From NCBI GenBank assembly GCA_021775655.1, contig JAJFHK010000312.1, forward strand, positions 1 through 7,130: a stretch of 7,130 nt of DNA. The letters run 5' to 3'. The notes below the pieces were generated by a model, which made no database searches, was not told where the DNA came from, and saw only the letters and a program-made list of their open reading frames with translations. Shown piece by piece: positions 1-4,721 of the stretch (the first letter of the stretch is position 1; every line of letters starts with the position of its first letter). The DNA comes from Filomicrobium sp. (GTDB lineage: Bacteria > Pseudomonadota > Alphaproteobacteria > Rhizobiales > Hyphomicrobiaceae). Both the position numbers and the translations under genes were made by a program.

Positions 1-134
1 AGAAAGGCGAGCGGAAAGAACACGGCGACCAGAATGATGGACAGCCGGTTTGGGATTGTCAGCGTGAACAGATCGCTGAGGGCTGCGAGAATCATCACAG
101 CAGGGAAGACCAAGAGCAAACCATACGCAATCAC
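1..134 (-). CDS. cpaA: Prepilin peptidase CpaA/TadV-like, N-terminal part (cut by left edge)
   Basis: This is the first 44 codons of a membrane aspartic peptidase (A24 family, CpaA/TadV type), which cleaves the leader of Flp prepilins and TadE/F-type pseudopilins at the cytoplasmic face of the inner membrane. The visible protein starts VIAYGLLLVFPAVMILAAL and continues SDLFTLTIPNRLSIIL. The SD-x5-IPN motif after a first hydrophobic helix carries the first catalytic Asp of the family (residue 21). The rest of the gene, with the second Asp motif, is outside the window. The start is a GTG at 134-132, chosen because GGAGG lies 8 nt upstream (143-147) and no in-frame start precedes it. The gene follows flp1 on the same strand with a 208-bp gap. 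That gap holds a CtrA-like promoter of its own, and no clear terminator separates the two genes, so read-through from flp1 is also possible. The family call is firm from motif and context; the full length cannot be judged. Confidence 0.85.
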   Translation of the reverse strand, partial: MIAYGLLLVFPAVMILAALSDLFTLTIPNRLSIILVAVFFPLAF

Positions 135-142
135 AACACCAG

Positions 143-147
143 CCTCC
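143..147 (-). promoter_or_regulatory. Ribosome binding site that fixes the GTG start of cpaA
   Basis: GGAGG on the minus strand sits 8 nt before the GTG at 134. It is a full Shine-Dalgarno match and supports a non-ATG start; the next in-frame Met is residue 14, inside the first membrane helix. Confidence 0.7.
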
Positions 148-175
148 GAACGCGCTACACGACAACTTCTGGCGG

Positions 176-207
176 ATGATGACGCGTGCTGCCTAATTTA
201 GGCTTAA
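176..207 (-). promoter_or_regulatory. Candidate CtrA-type promoter of cpaA
   Basis: On the minus strand TTAA-N7-TTAG (207-193, 7 of 8 matches to TTAA-N7-TTAA) is followed after exactly 11 nt by CATCAT (181-176), a 4/6 match to TATAAT. The same layout and spacing recur before flp2, flp3 and flp4. There is no TTGACA-like -35; the box occupies that place, as in CtrA-activated promoters. The implied 5' leader is about 35 nt. The N7 plus right half-site also forms a perfect palindrome GCCTAA-T-TTAGGC (191-203). The box is seen; the identity of the regulator is inferred from Caulobacter pilA. Confidence 0.45.
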
Positions 208-342
208 TGCTCGCAACTTTTCGAGGCAGAAAACCGGGCTTCTTGGTTGCCCTCACTTCCTAAATGCGTGGGCCGGCAACGGCAAACAGGGATCGGGTGG
301 CCGGATCGCTGCAAAAAGCGAATGACGCGAGACTCGATGAAC

Positions 343-507
343 TTAGTTTGTCAGTACGGTTCCAACGCTTGTGAATACAGCATTCAGCGCTGGCGGCAGC
401 AGTTGAAGGCCCGAAATAATTCCCAGACCGACGATTGATGCGATCAGTGCATATTCAATTGCCGTTGCACCATCTTCTTCAGTCTTGAACGCAAGAAGTT
501 TTTTCAT
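343..507 (-). CDS. flp: Flp family type IVb pilin, divergent copy (flp1)
   Basis: This 54-aa prepilin is the subunit type of tad/Flp adhesive pili. A short positively charged leader (MKKLLAFKTEEDG) ends at Gly13. The processing and assembly motif ATAIEYALIA follows, with Glu18 at mature position +5 and Tyr19 at +6. A hydrophobic helix to about residue 36 and a short C-terminal tail complete it. Total and mature (41 aa) lengths equal those of the three neighbouring pilins. It differs from them at many positions, notably QLLPPALNAV in place of TSLKTELNTL and a more acidic leader. The ATG at 507 is preceded by GGTGGAGAG with a good spacing. It lies closest to cpaA on the same strand. Unlike the other three it shows no strong hairpin terminator and no clear CtrA-like box, only a 6/8 match at 664-678. 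It may be a minor or alternative pilin; that role is inferred. Confidence 0.95.
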   Translation of the reverse strand: MKKLLAFKTEEDGATAIEYALIASIVGLGIISGLQLLPPALNAVFTSVGTVLTN

Positions 508-676
508 TTTTGAACTCTCCACCTCAACCTGTGTGCTGCGCAGGCCAACTTTTTCTGCGCAATGCCAACCAAATTGTTTGGAGATAGTAGACCCAAAGCC
601 ACTAACAGATGGTAGCGGAATTTACCTAGCCAAACTAAGAATGAGGGAACGCCAAAGAAACAGTTAATTCCGGTTT

Positions 677-691
677 TTGGTGTTTCACCAA
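677..691. promoter_or_regulatory. Perfect inverted repeat TTGGTG-TTT-CACCAA, possible operator
   Basis: Two perfect 6-bp arms around a 3-nt spacer lie between the flp2 terminator and the flp1 leader, about 170 bp upstream of the flp1 start. No T-run follows on either strand, so it is not an intrinsic terminator. It could be a protein-binding site for flp1 control or a chance palindrome. Confidence 0.2.
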
Positions 692-707
692 TAGTGAGGC
701 AAAAGCG

Positions 708-737
708 AAAAAGCCACCCGGCAGTGCCGGGTGGCTT
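708..737 (-). terminator. Intrinsic terminator of flp2
   Basis: A perfect 12-bp stem (711-722 with 726-737, AAGCCACCCGGC and its complement) with a 3-nt loop is followed on the minus strand by TTTTT and then CGCTTTT. It starts 24 bp after the flp2 stop codon. The core stem sequence is shared with the terminators of flp3 and flp4. Confidence 0.93.
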
Positions 738-761
738 GCAGTCGAAACCGCTGGTTCTGAC

Positions 762-926
762 TTAGTTGCCGAGCGTCGTGACGATCGAAGCAAACAGCGT
801 GTTCAATTCGGTCTTGAGGCTGGTCAGGCCGGTGATGATGCCGACGCCGACGACTGCTGCGATAAGGCCATACTCGATTGCGGTTGCACCCGACTCGTCT
901 TTGGCGAAAGCGAAGATCTTCTGCAT
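762..926 (-). CDS. flp: Flp family type IVb pilin (flp2)
   Basis: This is a 54-aa major-type Flp prepilin. The leader MQKIFAFAKDESG ends at Gly13, and the mature 41-aa pilin begins ATAIEYGLIAAVVGVG with the Glu-Tyr motif at +5/+6, then a hydrophobic helix and the tail LNTLFASIVTTLGN. After cleavage by CpaA it would be polymerised from the inner membrane by the Tad machine. The ATG at 926 is chosen because AGGAGAG (933-939) lies at proper spacing and the leader then equals those of the paralogs; an upstream ATG at 1028 would add 34 residues unlike any Flp leader. The protein is identical to that of flp4, although the genes differ at 19 bases, all silent. It has its own promoter candidate (1015-1046) and terminator (708-737), so it is probably monocistronic. 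Confidence 0.97.
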   Translation of the reverse strand: MQKIFAFAKDESGATAIEYGLIAAVVGVGIITGLTSLKTELNTLFASIVTTLGN

Positions 927-1014
927 TGTGGACTCTCCTGTTGGGTCTTGAACAAATTCGACGTTGATTCTTGATCTAGCCGGCACATCCGTGGATGCAC
1001 TGTCGATGGAGAGA

Positions 1015-1046
1015 AAACTAGCATTCACCCCTTACCTCGAAGTTAA
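1015..1046 (-). promoter_or_regulatory. Candidate CtrA-type promoter of flp2
   Basis: On the minus strand TTAA-N7-GTAA (1046-1032, 7 of 8 matches) is followed after 11 nt by TAGTTT (1020-1015, 3/6 to TATAAT). The place of the -35 is taken by the box (ACTTCG there, unlike TTGACA). The leader would be about 80 nt. Layout and spacing are shared with flp3, flp4 and cpaA. Confidence 0.45.
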
Positions 1047-1341
1047 AACGAATTGATTGCAAGTCCTTGCAAAGTCTTAACCGTGAATTTTCGAAGTTTT
1101 TATTTTAACTAACTCTAATAAAACGAAGTAATATTCTCCCTTATGGGCAATTTTTAGGCCGTCCAGGGCTGCAGGGCAAGACTTTATAACGTTCCGAATA
1201 CCTAACGATCTATTAATCGCAATGTTATACTTGAAATTGAGATTGGAGTTTAGAACCATACGGCCTTGAATCGCGAACGAGTTCAACGGATCGGTAGGAA
1301 TTCTCTTTTCTGCCGGCCGGTGGATACGGCGGCACGAATAC

Positions 1342-1376
1342 AAAAAAGCCACCCGGCGGCGCCCGGTGGCTTTTTC
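1342..1376 (-). terminator. Intrinsic terminator of flp3
   Basis: AAAAAGCCACC pairs with GGTGGCTTTTT (11 bp), extended inward by GGC/GCC after one C-C mismatch. A/T runs on both flanks make it able to work in both directions. It lies 48 bp past the flp3 stop. Confidence 0.9.
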
Positions 1377-1423
1377 GTTCGTTCGGCAGCGATCTTGGGA
1401 AAGCTTCCCAGATCGTATCCGTA

Positions 1424-1588
1424 TTAGTTGCCGAGGCTCGTTACGATCGAAGCGAACAGTGTGTTCAGTTCGGTCTTGAGGCTGGTCAGGCCAGTGATGA
1501 TGCCGACGCCGACGACTGCGGCGATGAGGCCGTATTCAATTGCGGTTGCGCCCGACTCGTCTTTAGCGAAATCAAAGATCTTCTGCAT
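1424..1588 (-). CDS. flp: Flp family type IVb pilin (flp3)
   Basis: This 54-aa Flp prepilin has the same layout as flp2 and flp4: leader to Gly13, cleavage before ATAIEYGLIA, hydrophobic helix, tail ending TSLGN. It differs from flp2 and flp4 by Asp in place of Ala at residue 6, inside the leader that is removed, and by Ser in place of Thr at residue 51. The mature pilin therefore differs at one conservative position only. The ATG at 1588 is preceded by GGGAGAG at normal spacing. It has its own promoter candidate (1660-1691) and terminator (1342-1376). Known role of the family: structural subunit of Flp/Tad pili used for surface attachment and biofilm formation. Whether all three copies are expressed together cannot be seen. 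Confidence 0.97.
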   Translation of the reverse strand: MQKIFDFAKDESGATAIEYGLIAAVVGVGIITGLTSLKTELNTLFASIVTSLGN

Positions 1589-1659
1589 TGCACTCTCCCA
1601 AGTGGCTAGTTGTTTGACGTCAAGTCTCCAACGCTTGGTCGTCGTGCGCTGTCCATATC

Positions 1660-1691
1660 AATATGCGCTTCAGGCATTACTTTTGAATTAA
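1660..1691 (-). promoter_or_regulatory. Candidate CtrA-type promoter of flp3
   Basis: On the minus strand TTAA-N7-GTAA (1691-1677, 7 of 8 matches) is followed after 11 nt by CATATT (1665-1660, 4/6 to TATAAT). The hexamer at -35 spacing is ATTCAA, not a sigma-70 consensus. Between box and -10 lies TGAAGCG, also found at the same place in flp4 (CGAAGCG). The implied leader is about 65 nt. Confidence 0.45.
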
Positions 1692-1828
1692 AGGAGCTCC
1701 CGTTCTTCCGTTTTTATTTGCTTGCCCCGAATAATTTCTCCATATTACTGGTCTTTTTTTTAAAGCATACTATTTGATACAATTTTTATATTTTTTGTTA
1801 CTTGAAATCACTGACCATAAAAAGAAAA

Positions 1829-1855
1829 AAGCCACCTGGCGTTGCCAGATGACTT
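1829..1855 (-). terminator. Intrinsic terminator of flp4
   Basis: The minus-strand RNA forms a 12-bp stem (1829-1840 with 1844-1855, loop 1841-1843) followed by TTTTTTCTTT. Two pairs are G-U wobbles, which exist only in the minus-strand RNA; on the plus strand they become C-A mismatches. The signal is therefore directional and supports transcription from flp4. Confidence 0.88.
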
Positions 1856-1910
1856 CTTTTCAGTCAGCTCGGAGCCGACGTCTACGATGGGCCCGGATGG
1901 CCCGCTCAGC

Positions 1911-2075
1911 TTAGTTGCCGAGGGTCGTGACGATCGACGCGAACAGTGTGTTCAACTCAGTCTTGAGGCTTGTCAGGCCAGTGATGATGCCAACGCCGAC
2001 AACAGCAGCGATGAGGCCGTATTCGATTGCCGTGGCGCCCGACTCGTCTTTAGCGAAAGCGAAGATCTTCTGCAT
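1911..2075 (-). CDS. flp: Flp family type IVb pilin (flp4)
   Basis: This 54-aa prepilin is identical in protein to flp2, with 19 silent base differences. Leader MQKIFAFAKDESG, Gly13 cleavage site, mature start ATAIEYGLIAAVVGVG, and C-terminus IVTTLGN. The ATG at 2075 has GGGAGAG upstream at normal spacing. It is the first gene of the minus-strand pilin cluster and is divergent from the plus-strand CpaC-like gene at 2626. It has its own promoter candidate (2155-2186) and terminator (1829-1855). It is expected to be a major Flp pilin subunit; the relative expression of the copies cannot be read from sequence. Confidence 0.97.
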   Translation of the reverse strand: MQKIFAFAKDESGATAIEYGLIAAVVGVGIITGLTSLKTELNTLFASIVTTLGN

Positions 2076-2154
2076 TTTAACTCTCCCAATGAGGTCCAGA
2101 TTTGCTCGTGATAAATGTCCAGCGCGTTGTTCGTTTGCGCCGTCGACAGCACCA

Positions 2155-2186
2155 AATCTACGCTTCGGACGTTAAACTGAAGTTAC
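2155..2186 (-). promoter_or_regulatory. Candidate CtrA-type promoter of flp4
   Basis: On the minus strand GTAA-N7-TTAAC (2186-2171, 7 of 8 matches plus the final C often seen in CtrA boxes) is followed by TAGATT (2160-2155, 4/6 to TATAAT) 11 nt after the TTAA. The -35 place carries ACTTCA, almost the same as flp2 (ACTTCG). The implied leader is about 73 nt. Confidence 0.45.
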
Positions 2187-2610
2187 ATCAGAATGTTTCC
2201 AGCTGTTAATTCTGGACTTATCCAATAACAACAAGTGTCCCACTTACGGTAAGCGCAAGTTTTTATCGACGCGTCATGGTTAAATTCCATAAACTGCTTC
2301 AGCTATACTTGTATTCATTGGTTTTTCCGTGATTTTCTATGGATAATAAATCGTTATTGAAGCGAAATGCTCAGAAGATCGGCCAAGTAGAAGTGCTTGG
2401 ATGGATAAATCGACTGCTCGCTTTTACTGCGGACATTTTTAGCGAATCGTCGAGAACGTGTGCAGACTGGGATTCTTGAGTGTGTGATGGGGCTTGCACA
2501 CGTCAGGCGGCTACAATTAGCGCCGCCGAAGAACCAGAATGTGCCAGTGCGGCGCGGCCGTTTGCACTTCATTCATAAATTCCTGGCCTAATCGCGGGCG
2601 ACACTCCCTG

Positions 2611-2618
2611 AAAGGAGA
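2611..2618 (+). promoter_or_regulatory. Ribosome binding site that fixes the start of the CpaC-like gene
   Basis: AAAGGAGA lies 7 nt before the ATG at 2626. The next in-frame ATG upstream (2539) has no such site and would spoil the signal peptide, so 2626 is the start. Confidence 0.8.
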
Positions 2619-2625
2619 GACCTTC

Positions 2626-3117
2626 ATGCTGTCATCGACATTCCGCCACGCCCGCGGCCTGCTCTCAATTGCTTTTGCCGTGGCGCTCAGCGTTTTCGCT
2701 GGTACCGCCTCAGCCAACGATCTCATCGTTCGCTATGATCAGTCACAGTTGCTGCGCCTGCCGAGGGCTATCAGTCAGGTGATCATCGGGAACCCGTCGA
2801 TCGCTGATGCTTCTGTGCAGGGGAGCAACCTTATTGTCGTAACGGGTAAGACCTTCGGAGTTACGAACATCATTGCCCTTGATAAGCAGGGCAACGTCAT
2901 TCAGGACCAGCGCGTCATCGTTCAGCGTGACGACGTCCGTATGGTCAATCTGCACAAGGGTAGCCAACGCCAGTCGTTCACTTGCGCGCCACACTGCACG
3001 CCGACGATCACGATTGGCGATGACAAGGAATTCTTTGAAACGATCGCGGGGCACGCGGCAAAGAAGACCCAGTTCTCGTCAAGCGAAAGCGACAGCGGCG
3101 GCGGCGGCGGTCAGTAA
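2626..3117 (+). CDS. Secreted pilus assembly protein with CpaC N-terminal domain only
   Basis: This 163-aa protein starts with a clear Sec signal peptide (residues 1-30: charged MLSSTFRHARG, hydrophobic LLSIAFAVALSVFAG, cleavage after TASA). Residues about 33-105 match the domain found at the N-terminus of CpaC/RcpA secretins (T2SS/T3SS pilus N-terminal domain): DQSQLLRLP, VIIGNPSIADASV, GKTFGVTNIIALD. The secretin domain is absent; full CpaC is usually over 400 aa. Instead the protein ends with a short region holding FTCAPHC (Cys110 and Cys114, possibly a disulfide in the periplasm), IGDDKEFFE, and a Ser/Gly-rich tail. Such short stand-alone proteins are known next to tad loci in Rhizobiales. 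A role as a periplasmic accessory of the outer-membrane channel is inferred. It is transcribed away from the pilins and closed by its own terminator (3169-3203). The start at 2626 is set by AAAGGAGA. Confidence 0.88.
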   Translation: MLSSTFRHARGLLSIAFAVALSVFAGTASANDLIVRYDQSQLLRLPRAISQVIIGNPSIADASVQGSNLIVVTGKTFGVTNIIALDKQGNVIQDQRVIVQRDDVRMVNLHKGSQRQSFTCAPHCTPTITIGDDKEFFETIAGHAAKKTQFSSSESDSGGGGGQ

Positions 3118-3168
3118 CTCCCCGACAATTGAGACTCCTTATTACATAGGGCCTTTGTGCCCGAGTTG

Positions 3169-3203
3169 GAAAGCAGGCGCAGACAGTGCCTGCTTTCTTC
3201 TTT
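3169..3203 (+). terminator. Intrinsic terminator of the CpaC-like gene
   Basis: GAAAGCAGGC (3169-3178) pairs perfectly with GCCTGCTTTC (3188-3197) around a 9-nt loop, followed by TTCTTT. It lies 51 bp after the stop codon and separates this gene from the TadE-like gene. The stem is flanked by A and T runs, so weak action on the minus strand is possible. Confidence 0.85.
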
Positions 3204-3355
3204 GCAGCCGTCATAATTGTTTGCAAAATCTAACAGTCGTTAAGAGACCTTTTGCCAATACCGCAACCTTCATATTCGAGAAACATTTGATTCATAACAA
3301 TTGCACTAGATTGAACGCCTAACAAAGTCTCCAGGGATAAAGGCGGGTCAGTCGC

Positions 3356-3934
3356 ATGCGTTACCCCATGTCGCACAACCGGAACAACCGGTCCGGCAGC
3401 AAAACAAAAATCGCCAAGTTCACTGCGGATTCGAGTGGCACCACTGCCATCGAATTCGGCATGGTGGCACTACCATTCTTGATGTTTGCGTTCGGCATCA
3501 TGGGTACCGGACTGCACTTCTTCACTCAAAACTCCTTGGAACATGCCGTCGAGTCGACAGCGCGCAAGATCCGCACCGGGCAGGCCCAGCAAAACGGCAC
3601 GACAGTTAGCGAGTTCAAGCAAATGATTGTCGACGAAGCCGGGCCCATGATCGATGTCAGCAAGCTTCAAGTCCACCTGCAAACAGGTGCCGAGTGGACC
3701 GACGTTACGCCGACGGGCTGTCTTGACAACTCTGGTACTCAGACATCGGGAACAGGCAACTCAGGTGATGCTATCGGGCAGCACGCTGGCGGGGCCGGCG
3801 AAGTTGTCATGGTCACGATTTGCTACGAGTGGGATCTGGCTTCTGCGATGCCATTCCTACAGTACGGGAACATGGGTAATGGATCGGCGATGATCCAAGC
3901 ATCGACGACATTCCGGACAGAACCCTACGAATAA
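3356..3934 (+). CDS. tadE: TadE-like pseudopilin, pilus assembly protein
   Basis: This 192-aa single-pass membrane protein is of the TadE/TadG family, minor pilin-like components needed for Tad pilus biogenesis. A basic N-terminus (residues 1-27) leads to Gly28, then TTAIEFGMVALPFLMFAFG: a prepilin-like processing site with Glu33 at +5 and Phe34 at +6, and a membrane helix to about 56. HFFTQNSLEHAVESTARKIRTGQ (54-76, in the order typical of TadE) follows. The periplasmic part has a Gly/Ser/Thr-rich loop (116-137) and two Cys (122 and 156). The ATG at 3356 is used because AAAGGCGGG lies 8 nt before it; ATG at 3368 would be 20 nt away. CpaA is the likely processing enzyme. The gap before it holds a weak TCTA-N7-TTAA box (3229-3243) but no firm promoter. 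It is followed by the TadG-like gene after 117 bp. Confidence 0.9.
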   Translation: MRYPMSHNRNNRSGSKTKIAKFTADSSGTTAIEFGMVALPFLMFAFGIMGTGLHFFTQNSLEHAVESTARKIRTGQAQQNGTTVSEFKQMIVDEAGPMIDVSKLQVHLQTGAEWTDVTPTGCLDNSGTQTSGTGNSGDAIGQHAGGAGEVVMVTICYEWDLASAMPFLQYGNMGNGSAMIQASTTFRTEPYE

Positions 3935-4051
3935 AATCGGGAACGCAAAGCGCATACGGTCCGGGCAAATGTCCAAGCCGAAGAATGAATAAAGCCGGCA
4001 ATCAAACCGTCGACCGGCCGGGGGAAAAGAAGAGTTAAATCAGAGGCTGCT

Positions 4052-4678
4052 ATGTCGATGTCTTACGTCAAAAGTACCGCTCGCAAGTTGAGCAACTTTG
4101 TTAAACGCGCAATCGCTAATCGCGACGGTATCGCGGCGGTGGAATTTGGCTATATCGCTCCAGTGATGTTGCTCATGCTGGTCGGCTCTGTTGAAGCGAG
4201 CCGGGCTATTTCTATCGACCGCCGTTTCAGTTCGATCACGTCGATGGTGGGCGATCTGGTGTCGCGCGAGCAGGACATGGGCCAGAACAGCTCGGAGAAT
4301 ATCACAAAGATGACGGCGATCATGAACGCCGTCGAACACGTAATGAAGCCGCACCCCTATGACACTTTGGAACTCGAAGTGATCCCGGTGATGGGCTTTG
4401 GTGATGGAACCGATACCAAACTTTATGCACCTTCCTACAAATATGCAGGCGGCAACGTTTCTCAGGCTAAAGCACGCTGCGTTGCCTATACGTTGCCGGC
4501 AGGTCTCGTTGCTGCGGGCGGGAGCGTAATCGTCGTAGAGGCCAAGTACACTTATAAGCCATCCAGTTACGCGACGTGGATTTTCGGCACATCGCATGAA
4601 TGGGACGACAAGGCGACCCACAGTCCGCGCCATAGCTGTGTCGATTTCGAAGATAACAACTGCGTTGTGTCCTGCTGA
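4052..4678 (+). CDS. TadE/TadG-family pseudopilin-like protein
   Basis: This 208-aa single-pass protein has a basic N-terminus, Gly26, then IAAVEFGYIAPVMLLML (Glu31 at +5, Phe32 at +6), and a membrane helix to about residue 48. SVEASRAISIDRRFSSITSMVGDLVSRE (46-73, spanning family-typical positions) is characteristic of the second TadE-like protein in rhizobial tad loci, variously named TadF or TadG. The rest is a periplasmic domain of about 135 residues. It has Cys143 and a C-terminal cluster Cys196, Cys204 and Cys208, the last being the final residue. The start at 4052 is set by AGAGG 5 nt upstream; a second ATG lies two codons in. The gene is in the same direction as the TadE-like gene, and the two probably form one transcript ended by the hairpin at 4722. 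Whether TadF or TadG is the right name cannot be decided here. Confidence 0.87.
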   Translation: MSMSYVKSTARKLSNFVKRAIANRDGIAAVEFGYIAPVMLLMLVGSVEASRAISIDRRFSSITSMVGDLVSREQDMGQNSSENITKMTAIMNAVEHVMKPHPYDTLELEVIPVMGFGDGTDTKLYAPSYKYAGGNVSQAKARCVAYTLPAGLVAAGGSVIVVEAKYTYKPSSYATWIFGTSHEWDDKATHSPRHSCVDFEDNNCVVSC

Positions 4679-4721
4679 GCCGTCGCTCGCGTTCGGAACT
4701 TCGACACTTGAAAGACCTTGC

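Larger units (their letters stand above)
927..1423. other. Gene-free interval between flp3 and flp2
   Basis: This 497-bp interval holds the flp2 leader and promoter candidate (to about 1046), an AT-rich stretch (about 1076-1260) with no recognisable gene, and the flp3 terminator (1342-1376). A second weak box, TTAA-N7-TTTT, lies at 1077-1091. A TTGCAA-N4-TTGCAA pair on the minus strand (about 1057-1073) lies just upstream of the flp2 box. An open frame at 1352-1077 (minus) exists but starts inside the terminator and matches nothing I know. Confidence 0.6.
1589..1910. other. Gene-free interval between flp4 and flp3
   Basis: This 322-bp interval holds the flp3 leader and promoter candidate (to 1691), a very AT-rich tract (about 1725-1830), and the flp4 terminator (1829-1855). 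The leader also carries two small palindromes, TTGACGTCAA (1614-1623) and CATAT-CA-ATATG (1654-1665); the second overlaps the proposed -10. I see no gene on either strand. Confidence 0.6.
711..2075 (-). repeat. Three-copy direct repeat: flp gene plus its terminator
   Basis: Units 711-926, about 1348-1588 and 1829-2075 each hold a 165-bp flp gene and, on the 3' side, a hairpin built on GCCACC(C/T)GGC. The coding parts differ by 16 to 19 of 165 bases. Upstream leaders and AT-rich spacers do not align in general, apart from the promoter box and the ribosome binding site (GGGAGAGT or GGAGAGTCC). This reads as tandem duplication of pilin units with strong protein-level constraint afterwards. Confidence 0.85.
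2076..2625. other. Divergent intergenic region between flp4 and the CpaC-like gene
   Basis: These 550 bp hold the flp4 leader and promoter candidate (to 2186). Other elements seen are a palindrome CTTAC-G-GTAAG (2243-2253), a plus-strand TTAA (2280-2283) followed 20 nt later by TATACT (2304-2309, 5/6 to TATAAT), a 46-codon frame ATG 2339 to TGA 2479 without a visible ribosome binding site, and TACAAT (2512-2517) next to a GGCGGC...GCCGCC hairpin (2506-2527). Either TATACT or TACAAT could be the -10 of the gene at 2626, giving leaders of about 310 or 100 nt. Neither has a good -35. Confidence 0.5.

Noticed and set aside
762..1028. Longer 88-aa version of flp2
   Set aside because: The added 34 residues do not resemble a Flp leader and cover the proposed promoter and leader. 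The ATG at 926 has AGGAGAG at good spacing and matches the paralogs.
1077..1352. 91-aa minus-strand frame between flp3 and flp2
   Set aside because: It begins inside the flp3 terminator hairpin, has AT-rich codon use unlike the neighbours, and shows no known motif. The region is described as intergenic instead.
711..2075. CRISPR-like array suggested by regularly recurring hairpins
   Set aside because: There are only three hairpins, about 500-650 bp apart, and each is the terminator of a pilin gene. There are no short regular spacers.
766..2175. Three similar plus-strand frames reading VTIEANSVF and RPVMMPTPTTAA
   Set aside because: They are the exact antisense of the three flp paralogs; their similarity only reflects the repeated pilin genes. 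They have no ribosome binding sites and run against the terminators.
3229..3260. CtrA-type promoter for the TadE-like gene (TCTA-N7-TTAA)
   Set aside because: It has only 6 of 8 matches, and the hexamer 11 nt downstream (CCAATA) is a poor -10. It is noted under the gene but not called as a site.
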